From: Verrucomicrobiota bacterium
GTDB taxonomy: Bacteria; Verrucomicrobiota; Kiritimatiellia; UBA8416; JABMPJ01
NCBI GenBank assembly: GCA_018648805.1
Contig: JABGQM010000008.1
Location: forward strand, 31,785 to 95,784
DNA: 64,000 nucleotides
Direction of reading: 5' to 3'
Part shown: positions 42,618 to 51,361 of the stretch, piece after piece
Layout: each line of letters begins with the position of its first letter
Position numbering within the stretch: position 1 is the first letter of the stretch
The notes under the pieces: generated by a model
What the model was told of the DNA's origin: nothing
Seen by the model: the letters and a program-made list of their open reading frames with translations, nothing else
Database searches by the model: none
Translations under genes and position numbers: made by a program

Positions 42618-43430
42618 CTACGCATAGAAGAGACGCGTAACAAAATAACCGCTGACCAGGACCAGCAGGAACGACACCAGGACGGCCTTGCGCGTTGCAA
42701 AGCCCACGCCAACCGCTCCCTGGGTGGTCGCAAACCCCGCATGACAGGCCACCGTGGTGATGATCAGACCGAACAAGTAGGCCTTGAAGACCCCGACATA
42801 GAGATCCTTGACCATGGCAAAGCGCGTCGCGTTGTCGATGTAGGCCTCCCACGAGACCCCCAGTTGGGTGGCCCCCACAATGCCACCGCCGATGACCCCG
42901 ATGATACAGGTATAGAACGCCAGCAGCGGGGTCATGACGCTCATGGCCACCAGGCGTGGCAGGACGAGAAACCGCACCGGATCAATCGACATGATCTCGA
43001 GCGCGGCGATCTCTTCGGAAACCACCATAGTACCCAGCTGCGCAGCAATGGCCGAGCCGACACAGGCCGCCAGAATCAGGCCGGTCATGAAGGGCCCCAT
43101 CTCGCGCAGCATCGACACCATGACGGCCGTACCGATATTGACCTCCTGGTTGAACTGGCTGAGCGCCATGCCCGTCTGCAGGGCCAGGATCATACCGGTA
43201 AAAAGTCCCACGACCGTGATGACACCGAGGCTCTTGATGCCGTAGGCAAACATCTGCATCACGACTTCATCGCGCGTGCGCTTAGTCAATACGTAGCGTG
43301 AGGCCCGTATCGCATACCACAGCAGCAGTGTGCCCTGCCCCACGGCACGACAGAAGAACAGGACGTGGCGCCCCAGGTGGGCGACGGTGCTGTTCGGCGG
43401 CGGAAAATATTCTGGTTCGCGTGTTACCAT
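42618..43430 (-). CDS. mlaE: MlaE-family permease
   Basis: Inner-membrane permease of 270 aa with about five hydrophobic helices. The conserved pieces are LGVITVVGLFTGMILALQTG, REMGPFMTGLILAACVGSAIAAQLGTM, and the EIAALEIMSIDPVRFLVLPRLVAM motif typical of MlaE. A C-terminal GATQLGVSWEAYI follows. The MlaFED complex moves phospholipids between inner and outer membrane, consistent with the lpx genes nearby. The N-terminal ~25 residues (MVTREPEYFPPPN) are polar and not conserved. It lies 45 bp downstream of the WPF-repeat lipoprotein gene. Confidence 0.9.
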   Translation of the reverse strand: MVTREPEYFPPPNSTVAHLGRHVLFFCRAVGQGTLLLWYAIRASRYVLTKRTRDEVVMQMFAYGIKSLGVITVVGLFTGMILALQTGMALSQFNQEVNIGTAVMVSMLREMGPFMTGLILAACVGSAIAAQLGTMVVSEEIAALEIMSIDPVRFLVLPRLVAMSVMTPLLAFYTCIIGVIGGGIVGATQLGVSWEAYIDNATRFAMVKDLYVGVFKAYLFGLIITTVACHAGFATTQGAVGVGFATRKAVLVSFLLVLVSGYFVTRLFYA

Positions 43431-43475
43431 GCCTATTGCTCTCGCGGGCCATCCTCTACTATCACCTATGTGGGG

Positions 43476-44945
43476 TCAATCCCCGAACGTGAGGAACCAC
43501 AGCACGCGCCAGGTTGAGCGCTCACTGTCCTGCTCGTGGCCCAGCAACCCGAGCAGAAACGACCACTGCCGCTGCTTAGCGTCCCCATCACAGCGACTCT
43601 TGGAAAAAAGAGGAAAGAGCGAGACGTGTTTGGATTCCTCGCCTTCGCGCCGGTAGCGAAAGAGTCCCCATAGCAACTCGTGTTCGAGCAGCGCGGGTGT
43701 GGACACACGTGAGTAGAGCGTCCACAGCGGCGCCAGGTTGCGCTCGATCGGAGCGGTGTGCTTGAGGGGCCAGAGCTCGAGCAGCCGCAGGCGTGATACA
43801 TCCGCCTCGCGGCGGTACGACATCAGCGGCCAGAGTTTGACATAGCGCGCGCTCACCTCCACCGCAGCTTCTGCTTGCGGTGCCGCTTGGCTGACGCGCT
43901 CATGAAAGACGAACGGGAACACGGCCAGCTGGTCCATGATGCCGCTCTTGCGCTCAACATGCGCGGCCCGCACGATGGGCCACAACAGGAAAGAGGATCG
44001 GGTGGTGCCCCGCGTGCGGCGGCCCCACAGCGGCCAGAAATAGAGTTTTTCATAGTCGCCCCGGGCATACTGGAAGAACGGCCAGGGCGCATTCAGCTCG
44101 GTGCGCTCTGCGCTCTGCGACCAGCGAAACAGCGGCGGCAGCACCATCCACCCTTTCTGGTCTTCGCGGTCGGTCCGCCCGAAAAACGGGAAGAGCAGGT
44201 AAGAGGTCCCCTCCTTCTCCGCGTCGCTGTAGCGGGCATGCGTCCAGAATGGCCACATCACAAACTGCTTGTGCCACTGGCCCTCGTCACGCGAGGTGCC
44301 ATAGAACGGCCACACCCGGAAGCGCACTACGTCGTCACCGGTCGTACGCGATATGATGGGCCAGAGATAGTTCCACGTCTGCGTGTCACCAATCACGCTA
44401 TACGCATACAGCGGGAAGAGGGCATAGACAATGCGGTCGCGCCCCATGAACTCGTTCAAAGTGCCGCCCAGCGGGAAGATACTGAAATAGGAGGCGTCAT
44501 GCATGTCGCGCCCCCAGAAGACGAACGGAAACAGCATGGCACGGTAGCGCGAGCGTGGATCGCGGTTGTCTGAATCATGTACATAGGCGGTCAGAAAACG
44601 CCAGGTGCTCTCCTGGCCGAGGTGCTTGACTGAACCCAGCGGCCAGAGCAGCTCGTGCAGGCGGCGCTCCCGCTCCGCATCCGTGGTCAGACTGTAGAAC
44701 GGTCGCACGCACATGAACTGGCGGCCATCGTCGGATGTCTGCCGCTCAAACAGGGGGCCGGCCGCTCGACGGCGCGCCGCCCCTTGCGGGCTCTGGTCAC
44801 GCGAGGCCACAAACCCACCATCCACGTCGCCGCACGGCCGTACCGAGGCGCAGCCGCCTGTGAGAAGGAGCAGGACCGCCGCACCTCCCACGACCCCACG
44901 TGCGAGCCAGGAGTTAGGCCTGTTTGAACGCACGTATTTCTCCAT
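43476..44945 (-). CDS. Lipoprotein with WPF/FPL repeats, unknown family
   Basis: Lipoprotein of 489 aa with a type II signal and lipobox LLLTGGC. The mature part is a chain of ~14 irregular repeats of 25-35 residues, each holding an aromatic turn such as LWPL, LFPF, VWPFYG, MWPFW, APWPFFQ or YFWPLWGRR. This gives a very high Trp/Phe/Pro content and suggests a beta-solenoid or barrel-like surface protein. No family is recognised. The start is inside the PyrB-like gene end (32-bp overlap), and no clear ribosome site is visible, so translational coupling is likely. It lies upstream of mlaE, and an envelope-assembly role is possible but unproven. Confidence 0.75.
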   Translation of the reverse strand: MEKYVRSNRPNSWLARGVVGGAAVLLLLTGGCASVRPCGDVDGGFVASRDQSPQGAARRRAAGPLFERQTSDDGRQFMCVRPFYSLTTDAERERRLHELLWPLGSVKHLGQESTWRFLTAYVHDSDNRDPRSRYRAMLFPFVFWGRDMHDASYFSIFPLGGTLNEFMGRDRIVYALFPLYAYSVIGDTQTWNYLWPIISRTTGDDVVRFRVWPFYGTSRDEGQWHKQFVMWPFWTHARYSDAEKEGTSYLLFPFFGRTDREDQKGWMVLPPLFRWSQSAERTELNAPWPFFQYARGDYEKLYFWPLWGRRTRGTTRSSFLLWPIVRAAHVERKSGIMDQLAVFPFVFHERVSQAAPQAEAAVEVSARYVKLWPLMSYRREADVSRLRLLELWPLKHTAPIERNLAPLWTLYSRVSTPALLEHELLWGLFRYRREGEESKHVSLFPLFSKSRCDGDAKQRQWSFLLGLLGHEQDSERSTWRVLWFLTFGD

Positions 44946-45984
44946 CACATCCGAAGATTGTGGCCATCAGGGCCGCACGGATCCACATGCCGTTCCGCAT
45001 CTGGCGCCAGTAAACCGCGCGTGGGTCGTTGTCGATTGAGCGCGGAATCTCATGCCGTCGCGGCAAGGGATGCATGATCACCGCATCCGGCTTGAGCTGG
45101 GCGAGATAGGATTCGAGAAACCAGTAGCGCTCAATATCGATCTTGTCGCTCTGGCCGTCCTCGGCATCCCACTCATCCTGTACACGCGTCATATAGATTG
45201 CATCGGCTTCGGGCACGACCGCCGCCAGGTCATCGCCCAGTTCATACGGCACGCCATGCTGATCCAGGATGGCCAGTACGTCCGGCCCTACCTGCAGTTC
45301 GGGCGGCGCGATGAAAATCTGCCGCACGCCACCGTAGTTGGTCAGCAGGGCTGAGAGCGAGCGTACCGTGCGGCCGCGCAGCAGGTCGCCCACAAAAACC
45401 ACCGTCTTCTCCTCAATGCCGCCGCGTTTCTCGAAGCTGCGCTGCAGGGTGTAGACATCCAGCAAGGCCTGGGTGGGATGTTGATCCTTGCCCGACCCGG
45501 CATTGATGATCGGCACCGGACGCTCGGAGTTGGAGAGCACCCAGGCCATCCGCTCGGCCAGGCCGCCTACCTGTGTACGCATGATGACGCAGTCAAAATA
45601 GGAGCTGAAGGTCCGTACCGAGTCGTCCTGGGTCTCGCCCTTGCGCTCACTGGAGGTCGCTGTGTCACGCACGGTCCCGATCCGCATGCCCAGAATCTCA
45701 CAGGCCGAGCAGAACGAGAGAAAGGTGCGCGTACTGGGCTGGGTAAAGTAGAGCATGACGCGCCGGTGTGGCAGCAAGCCCTGCAGGAAGGTCGTGCCCT
45801 CCTTGCTCTTGGCCAGGAAACGAACGCGTGTGGCCAGGTCGCCCAGCGCGTCCAGCGCCTGGCGCCCGAACTGCTGCGTCGCCAACACATGAAAAGGCCG
45901 CCCGTCGGGGCCATTCAGGTGTTGGCTCTGGGCCTGATGATCGAGGTGGTGAAACGCCTCCCACGCTATATCGGTTAATGCCAT
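44914..45984 (-). CDS. Aspartate/ornithine carbamoyltransferase family protein (PyrB-like)
   Basis: Protein of 356 aa. The carbamoyl-phosphate loop is QPSTRTFLSF (family usual PSTRTRxSF, here Phe instead of Arg after STRT). The 80s-loop region is SSERKGETQDD, then INAGSGKDQHPTQALLD (HPTQ motif), and the aspartate-binding loop is HPLPRRHEI. That combination points to aspartate transcarbamylase rather than OTC. A 50-residue N-terminal extension precedes the catalytic core. ATCase makes carbamoyl aspartate for pyrimidines. It lies 9 bp after argF and overlaps the downstream lipoprotein gene. A different amino acceptor is possible. Confidence 0.8.
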   Translation of the reverse strand: MALTDIAWEAFHHLDHQAQSQHLNGPDGRPFHVLATQQFGRQALDALGDLATRVRFLAKSKEGTTFLQGLLPHRRVMLYFTQPSTRTFLSFCSACEILGMRIGTVRDTATSSERKGETQDDSVRTFSSYFDCVIMRTQVGGLAERMAWVLSNSERPVPIINAGSGKDQHPTQALLDVYTLQRSFEKRGGIEEKTVVFVGDLLRGRTVRSLSALLTNYGGVRQIFIAPPELQVGPDVLAILDQHGVPYELGDDLAAVVPEADAIYMTRVQDEWDAEDGQSDKIDIERYWFLESYLAQLKPDAVIMHPLPRRHEIPRSIDNDPRAVYWRQMRNGMWIRAALMATIFGCDGEIRAFKQA

Positions 45985-45993
45985 GCTGACCTC

Positions 45994-46989
45994 CTATCCC
46001 TTTTCGAGTGAAGCGACGAAGAGTGCCTTGATCGTGTGCAACCGGTTCTCGGCCTGGTCAAATACCTTGGAGAAGGGCGCTTCGAAAACGTCATCGGTCA
46101 CCTCCAGGGCCCCGATCTTCTGCGTGACTTTCGTGCGGTGATCATGGAAGGCGGGCAGGCAGTGCAGGAAGATCACCTCGTCCTGCTCCAGGTTCCCGGT
46201 GGCCTGCATCATGTCCATGTTGACCTGGTAGGGCCGCAACAGCGCCACGCGCTCATCAAACTGATCCTCTTCGCCCATCGAGGTCCACACGTCGGTATAG
46301 ACCGCATGCGCGCCCGCAACCCCTTCGTGCGGATCGTGCGCGACCCGCACCGTCCCGCCGCGCTGCGACGCCACGCTGTCGGCATGCGCAATCAGGTCGT
46401 CGGATGGCTTCAGGGAGGGGGGCGTACAGTTCACAAAATGCATCCCGCTCATGGCACAGGCCAGCATCAGCGAGGTCGCCACATTGTTGCGACCGTCACC
46501 GGCATAGACCACCCTGCGGCCGGCCAACTCGCCGAAACGCTCCTTGATCGTCATCAGGTCGGCCAGAGCCTGGGTCGGATGCGACAGGTCGGTCAACCCG
46601 TTCCACACCGGCACACCACTGAACTGGGCCAGCAGCTCGACGGTTTCCTGGCGATAGCCCCGGAAGAGGATGCCGTCGAACATGCGGCCCAACACCCGCG
46701 CCGTGTCCGCCACCGACTCCTTCTTGCCCAGGTGAATCTCGGTGGCGGCCAGGTACTCCGTGCGCCCACCCTCGTCGGCCGCCGCCACGGCGGCGGCACA
46801 GCGCGTGCGGGTCGACATCTTCTCAAATATCAGGGCGATGTGCTGTCCCGCCAAGCGCTGACCACACACGCCGGCATGCTTGTCCTGCTTTAGGCGCAAC
46901 GCCAAATCCAAGAGCCCCGCGACCTCCTCGTCTGAGAGGTCCGACAGGGTCAACAACGACCGTCCCTTCATATCCATTACATCACGCAT
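45994..46989 (-). CDS. argF: Ornithine carbamoyltransferase
   Basis: Enzyme of 331 aa. The carbamoyl-phosphate motif is FEKMSTRTRCA, the HPTQ motif is in LSHPTQALADL, and the ornithine-specific loop is HCLPAFHD near residue 270. It converts ornithine and carbamoyl phosphate to citrulline. No other arginine genes are in the window, so it may be biosynthetic or part of citrulline use. AAAGGATAGCCG precedes ATG 46989. It heads the minus-strand operon argF-pyrB-like-lipoprotein-mlaE-mlaF-mlaD, divergent from lpxI. The upstream spacer carries a hairpin-forming GGAGGTCGG repeat. Confidence 0.9.
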   Translation of the reverse strand: MRDVMDMKGRSLLTLSDLSDEEVAGLLDLALRLKQDKHAGVCGQRLAGQHIALIFEKMSTRTRCAAAVAAADEGGRTEYLAATEIHLGKKESVADTARVLGRMFDGILFRGYRQETVELLAQFSGVPVWNGLTDLSHPTQALADLMTIKERFGELAGRRVVYAGDGRNNVATSLMLACAMSGMHFVNCTPPSLKPSDDLIAHADSVASQRGGTVRVAHDPHEGVAGAHAVYTDVWTSMGEEDQFDERVALLRPYQVNMDMMQATGNLEQDEVIFLHCLPAFHDHRTKVTQKIGALEVTDDVFEAPFSKVFDQAENRLHTIKALFVASLEKG

Positions 46990-47073
46990 CGGCTATCCTT
47001 TCGCCCCGCCAAACAGATAACGGGGGGCACGCGCCCAATAATGCCAACCCCTACCCAAAAGCCAAGGGGAAAA

Positions 47074-47133
47074 CGGAGGTCGGAGGGCGGGGGTCGGCCA
47101 TCTGACCTCCGACTTCCGACCTCCGACCTCCAC
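47074..47133. repeat. Inverted array of the GGAGGTCGG/CCGACCTCC heptamer
   Basis: CGGAGGTCGGAGG on the left (47074-47097) and several GACCTCC units on the right (47104-47133) form a G-C rich stem. The same heptamer is tandemly repeated at 35664-35691. It sits in the 215-bp spacer between divergent argF and lpxI. Nothing else is seen there. Confidence 0.7.
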
Positions 47134-47204
47134 GGCGATTCTTCGCCGCTGGGGCTGTACCGGGTGTCTTGATCCCGCTGCTGGTTTCCCCTATAGTCGC
47201 TCGC

Positions 47205-48032
47205 ATGCATGAAGCAGCACCAGAACGGCTCACCCTGATCGCCGGACGCGGCGACTACCCGCGCCTGCTCATGGAGGCCGCGCGCCAACGTGGCGTGTCG
47301 CACATCCACCTTGTGGCGTTCAAGGGCGAGACGCACCGGCGCCTGGCCCACCGGGCCGATGCGGTGGACTGGATTAACCTGGGGCAGGTCGGCACCATGC
47401 TGGATGCACTGCGCGCGGCCGGAACACATCACGCCATCATGGCCGGCCAAATCCGGCCCACCAACATCTTCCGCTTCCGCCCGGATGCGTGGGCACGCCG
47501 AACGTTCATGGCGCTCAAAGTGAAGAATCCGCATACCATCTTCGGCCTCGTGATCGACGAGATCAACAAGCTCGGGATTGAGGTGCTGCCGGCCTCGACC
47601 TTTATGGAAGCCTACATGCCTGCCGCCGGAGCACTCACGCAACGCAGCCCTACCGAGCGTGAGCTGGCCGATATCGAGCTCGGTATCCGGATTGCCCGTA
47701 CCACGGCCGGACTCGAGATCGGGCAGACCCTCGTGATCAAAGAGGGCGTCATTGTGGCCGTGGAGGCGATGGAAGGCACCGATCGTACCATCCGCCGCGC
47801 CGGCCGCTTCGGCGGCGCCGGTGCCGTGGTGATCAAGATCGCCAAGCAGGGCCAGGATATGCGTTTCGATATCCCGGTGATCGGACCCCGCACGCTCACC
47901 GTCATGAAGAGGAGCCGCGTAAGTTGCCTCGTCTTCCGGGCCGGCAAAGCCATCTTATTGGAGAAAGAGCGCATCGTGGAGCAAGCCAACCGGATGGGGC
48001 TGTGCATGGTGGGCGTGGACATAGAGGAATAG
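47205..48032 (+). CDS. lpxI: UDP-2,3-diacylglucosamine diphosphatase LpxI
   Basis: Protein of 275 aa. LpxI features are the N-terminal LTLIAGRGDYPRLLMEAAR, LVAFKGETH, IRPTNIFRFRPD, and a C-terminal catalytic domain GAVVIKIAKQGQDMRFDIPVIGPRTLTVM...AVIGLEKERIVEQA-like segment. It removes UMP from UDP-2,3-diacylglucosamine in lipid A synthesis, and replaces LpxH in many lineages. I placed the start at ATG 47205 at the family N-terminus. It is followed 2 bp later by an oxidoreductase and then lpxB. The genome is therefore that of an LPS-bearing bacterium. Confidence 0.9.
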   Translation: MHEAAPERLTLIAGRGDYPRLLMEAARQRGVSHIHLVAFKGETHRRLAHRADAVDWINLGQVGTMLDALRAAGTHHAIMAGQIRPTNIFRFRPDAWARRTFMALKVKNPHTIFGLVIDEINKLGIEVLPASTFMEAYMPAAGALTQRSPTERELADIELGIRIARTTAGLEIGQTLVIKEGVIVAVEAMEGTDRTIRRAGRFGGAGAVVIKIAKQGQDMRFDIPVIGPRTLTVMKRSRVSCLVFRAGKAILLEKERIVEQANRMGLCMVGVDIEE

Positions 48033-48034
48033 CT

Positions 48035-48982
48035 ATGGGTAACAGACTGAAAGTAGCGGTATTCGGAGTGGGCAGCCTGGGGCAATGGCACGCCGCCAAG
48101 TATGCGGGCATGGAGGATGCCGAGCTGGTGGGGGTCTACGATGTGGATCCGGCCCGCGCCGCCGAGATCGCAGCCAAATATGAGACGCAGGCGTTCGATA
48201 ACATGGCCGACCTGGCCGAGGCGGCCGAGGCGGCCAGCGTGGTGGTCCCCACCCCCCTGCACCACGACACCTTTCTCGCCCTGGCTGAACATGACCTGCA
48301 CATGCTGATGGAGAAACCCATCGCCGTGACCATGCGCGAAGCCGAGGCCATGGTGGCACGGGCTCGCCAGAAAGAGCTGATTCTGCAGGTGGGCCACATC
48401 GAGCGCTTCAACCCGATCATGCCGTTTCTTGAAAACAACATGCGCACGCCCACATTCATTGAGGCCATCCGCATGTGTGCCTATCCCCCGTCACGTCCCG
48501 GCGCGGCCCCGCGCGGAACAGAGGTCAGCGTCGTGCTCGACATGATGATCCACGACCTTGAGCTCATCCTACACCTGGTGCACTCCCCGGTTGAAAGTAT
48601 CCGCGCCTTCGGGGTCACGACGCTCAGTCCGAGTGAAGACTTCGCCGATGTGCGCCTGCGCTTCCAGAACGGCTGCGTGGCGAGCGTGACCGCCAGCCGC
48701 ATCAGCCCCGTACAAGCACGCACGCTGACCGTCTTTCAGGACAACCGCTATGCCTCGCTCGACTACGGGACACAGAGCGGTACGCTCTACCAAAAGGGCC
48801 CTGACGGGATGCAGGCGGTCGAGATCCCCACGCAAAAGGGCGACCCGTTGGACCTTGAGCTGCGGGCTTTCGTCGAATGCGTCCGCACGCGCAGCGAACC
48901 GGTGGTCACCGCTGAACAGGGCGCCGCGGCGCTGAAGCTTGCCACCGATATCTGCCACATCATCCAGACCAACCCATCCTAA
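48035..48982 (+). CDS. Gfo/Idh/MocA family NAD(P)-dependent oxidoreductase
   Basis: Dehydrogenase of 315 aa. The N-terminal Rossmann domain has KVAVFGVGSLGQWHAAKYAGMEDAELVGVYDVD, then VVVPTPLHHDTFLALAEHDLHMLMEKPIAVTM with the EKP motif. The catalytic region contains VGHIERFNP and a late DLELILHLV. The substrate in this position, between lpxI and lpxB, is unknown; a sugar-nucleotide or lipid A precursor is plausible. GAGGAAT 6 nt before ATG 48035. Spacing of 2 bp on both sides marks one operon. It does not resemble GnnA/GnnB of 3-amino lipid A closely enough to call. Confidence 0.85.
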   Translation: MGNRLKVAVFGVGSLGQWHAAKYAGMEDAELVGVYDVDPARAAEIAAKYETQAFDNMADLAEAAEAASVVVPTPLHHDTFLALAEHDLHMLMEKPIAVTMREAEAMVARARQKELILQVGHIERFNPIMPFLENNMRTPTFIEAIRMCAYPPSRPGAAPRGTEVSVVLDMMIHDLELILHLVHSPVESIRAFGVTTLSPSEDFADVRLRFQNGCVASVTASRISPVQARTLTVFQDNRYASLDYGTQSGTLYQKGPDGMQAVEIPTQKGDPLDLELRAFVECVRTRSEPVVTAEQGAAALKLATDICHIIQTNPS

Positions 48983-48984
48983 CC

Positions 48985-50133
48985 ATGGCCCGTGAACCCA
49001 GCTTAATGATCGTTGCCGGCGAGGTATCGGGCGACATGCACGCCGCGCGCCTGGTCAGCGCCATCCGCGCCCGCCATCCCGAGATCACCTTTTTCGGGGT
49101 CGGTGGCGACGCAATGCGTGCGGCCGGGGTTGACACCGTGATCGACATCTCGGCCATGGCCGTGATCGGTATTTCAGAGGTCATCCGCAAGTATCGCCAT
49201 CTGCGCCGCGTGTTCTATGACATGCTGGCCCTGCTGCGTAGCCGCCGACCCGACGCCGTCATCCTGGTCGACTACCCCGGCTTCAACCTGCGCTTTGCAC
49301 GGCGGGCACACTTGATGGGCTTCAAGACCATCTACTACATCTGCCCGCAGGTCTGGGCCTGGAACCGGCGACGCATTCCGCGCATGGCGGCCACGCTCGA
49401 CCGGCTGATCGCCTTCTTCCCCTTCGAACCGGCCTACTTCAAGGAGACCGGCCTACAGGTCGACTTCGTGGGCAACCCGCTGGTGGATGAAGTGGCCGAC
49501 GCGCGCGCGCGGCCCCATCCCACACTGCCCTGGCAGGGCACCCCCCGCATCGCCTTGCTGCCCGGTAGCCGCGATCACGAGATCGAGCGGATCCTGCCCT
49601 CCATGTGGGCGGCAGCGGCTCACATCGAAGCACGTCATCCCGAGGCTTCCTTTATGATCCCGGTGCACTCCGAGACCGCGGCGGCGCTGGTCGAGAGTGT
49701 CGTGGCTACGCAGCCCGCCGGACCAACCCGCTACACAGTCGTGATCGGCCAGACGCACGCCGTGCTGGCCGACGCACGGGCCACACTGATCACCTCCGGC
49801 ACCGCCACGCTCGAGGCCTCCCTGCTGCGCTGCCCCATGGTCATCACCTACCGTACCACCGCCATCACCGCCTTCCTCGCGCGCATCCTGATCAAACTCA
49901 CGCACATCGGACTGGTCAACATCGTGGCCGGCAAAGGGGTGGTCCCGGAGCTGCTTCAACGCGCCGCCACGCCGCGTAACCTGGCCGACGCCCTCGAGCC
50001 GGTCATCAGCGATGATGCCGCCCACGCCGCCACCGTGCAGGCGCTGGATGACGTCAACCGCCGCCTCGGCGCCCCCGGTGGCGCCGACCGCGCCGCCGCC
50101 GCCGTGCTGGATGCCATCTCCGTTTCACCTTAA
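48985..50133 (+). CDS. lpxB: Lipid A disaccharide synthase LpxB
   Basis: GT19 glycosyltransferase of 382 aa. The GT-B features are LMIVAGEVSGDMHAARLV (start), LVDYPGFNLRFARRAHLMGFKTIYYICPQVWAWNRRRI, VGNPLVDEV, LLPGSRDHEIERILP, and a C-terminal SGTATLEASLLRCPMVITYR. It joins lipid X and UDP-diacyl-GlcN on the inner leaflet. It is coupled to the preceding oxidoreductase by a 2-bp gap. The ~175-bp downstream space to the convergent SWIM gene contains only a repeat element. Length is typical. Confidence 0.95.
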   Translation: MAREPSLMIVAGEVSGDMHAARLVSAIRARHPEITFFGVGGDAMRAAGVDTVIDISAMAVIGISEVIRKYRHLRRVFYDMLALLRSRRPDAVILVDYPGFNLRFARRAHLMGFKTIYYICPQVWAWNRRRIPRMAATLDRLIAFFPFEPAYFKETGLQVDFVGNPLVDEVADARARPHPTLPWQGTPRIALLPGSRDHEIERILPSMWAAAAHIEARHPEASFMIPVHSETAAALVESVVATQPAGPTRYTVVIGQTHAVLADARATLITSGTATLEASLLRCPMVITYRTTAITAFLARILIKLTHIGLVNIVAGKGVVPELLQRAATPRNLADALEPVISDDAAHAATVQALDDVNRRLGAPGGADRAAAAVLDAISVSP

Positions 50134-50224
50134 ACTGCGAGCAGCGGGGAAGGGACTCCTCGCCCGCCCTAACTCGAGGTCATCCGGAAAGGTCTCTCCC
50201 CTCGAGAATGCTGCAAACGCAAGG

Positions 50225-50286
50225 GTAGGGCCCGACCTCCGGGCGGGCCGGGCGCAGGGGTAGGGCGAGGTGTCCCCACCGAGCCG
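50225..50286. repeat. G-C rich intergenic repeat unit after lpxB
   Basis: Two linked hairpins. GCCCG-N5-CGGGC lies at 50230-50244. Near 50264-50286, GGC and GGTG pair with CACC and GCC, around GTGTCCCCAC. It looks like a dispersed REP-type unit. Only one copy is present in this window. Confidence 0.4.
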
Positions 50287-50308
50287 CCAAATAGGTATCA
50301 GGATGGGA

Positions 50309-51361
50309 TCAGCTCTGCTTGTGGAGTTTTAGCAGTCCAGCCAACCCTTTGGCCTGTGGTCTGATGACGCCGGAGGCCTTTTCCCAGTTGGCAATAGTAA
50401 CGGCCGAGACGCCAACGGCGCGTGCGAATTCCGCTTTGCTCATGCCATGCTTGCGGCGTAGTGTGGCCACCGAACGGGCCGTGGGTTTGAACGGGACAGG
50501 CTTGCGAGAACGGGTAGTGCGACGTTTGGCGACCGCTTTCTTTGCTTTCTTCGGCACTGCTTTCCTCTTTGTCGGCTTGCGCTTGGGCTCTGCGGATGAC
50601 GATGCGGGTGGACCGTCGTCCAACTCCACCCCGAACACATTCTCGAGGTCGGCTCCTGAAAGCGAACGTCGCCGCGCGCGACGGGAGCCGCGGCCGGCAA
50701 TCGCGCCGACGGCGGCATCCACCGAAATCAGCTCTTGGTGGTCAACACCCCGTAGCAGGAAGAGGAGTTCCGGCTGGCTATCCAGGCGGGCACCAATACC
50801 GTACATGACCGCGGAGATATGTTTGCACATGCCGGCCCAGTCGGGGCAGTTGCACACATACCGGATCTCACGCGGAGCAGGAAAGAGGCCCTGCTTGGGG
50901 TCGATCACGGTGCCCATAATCTCCTCCGACAGATTGCCCTGCAACAGCTCGATGAGCGAGCCGATCTTGCCGGCGCAACGCTGCTTCAGCGTTTTCCAGT
51001 GGGTCTTCTTGAGCGGCGTAATGTCGACGTTGACGCGATAGAGCTCCGACCCGGCGACGATGGCTTCGACCTTGGCCTTCGTGATGCCCAGGTGACAGAC
51101 CGACCCGTTACGCACATAGGTGCGTCCACGCGGCAAACGGTTACTGTAATCGCCAAACGACTCCAGATGCGTGCACCAGCCTTTGCCCCAGAAGCTGCGG
51201 GCAATCATGCGGCCTTCGATCTCGACCGGTTGAATATCCTGACCCTTCTTGCGTAGCTTGGCCACCTCACGCTTGGCATTGGCACGCCGCTGTGCCACCG
51301 GAACGTAGGCCGGCCATCCGCCGTAATCGCTATATCTGCTTCGTCTTCTCATCGTCCTCAC
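50309..51361 (-). CDS. SWIM zinc-finger protein with C-terminal HTH
   Basis: Protein of 350 aa. The central SWIM motif is VCNCPDWAGMCKHISAVMYGIGARL (CxC...CxH, residues ~168-192). A Lys/Arg-rich linker (KRKPTKRKAVPKKAKKAVAKRRTTRSRKPV) follows, then a helix-turn-helix of the XRE kind (MSKAEFARAVGVSAVTIANWEKASG). The start is GTG 51361 overlapping the helicase stop (GTGA); ATG 51352 is an alternative. In bacteria the SWIM protein and a SNF2 helicase are frequently co-encoded. The added HTH after a basic linker is unusual. Likely a DNA-binding partner of the helicase. Confidence 0.85.
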   Translation of the reverse strand: MRTMRRRSRYSDYGGWPAYVPVAQRRANAKREVAKLRKKGQDIQPVEIEGRMIARSFWGKGWCTHLESFGDYSNRLPRGRTYVRNGSVCHLGITKAKVEAIVAGSELYRVNVDITPLKKTHWKTLKQRCAGKIGSLIELLQGNLSEEIMGTVIDPKQGLFPAPREIRYVCNCPDWAGMCKHISAVMYGIGARLDSQPELLFLLRGVDHQELISVDAAVGAIAGRGSRRARRRSLSGADLENVFGVELDDGPPASSSAEPKRKPTKRKAVPKKAKKAVAKRRTTRSRKPVPFKPTARSVATLRRKHGMSKAEFARAVGVSAVTIANWEKASGVIRPQAKGLAGLLKLHKQS

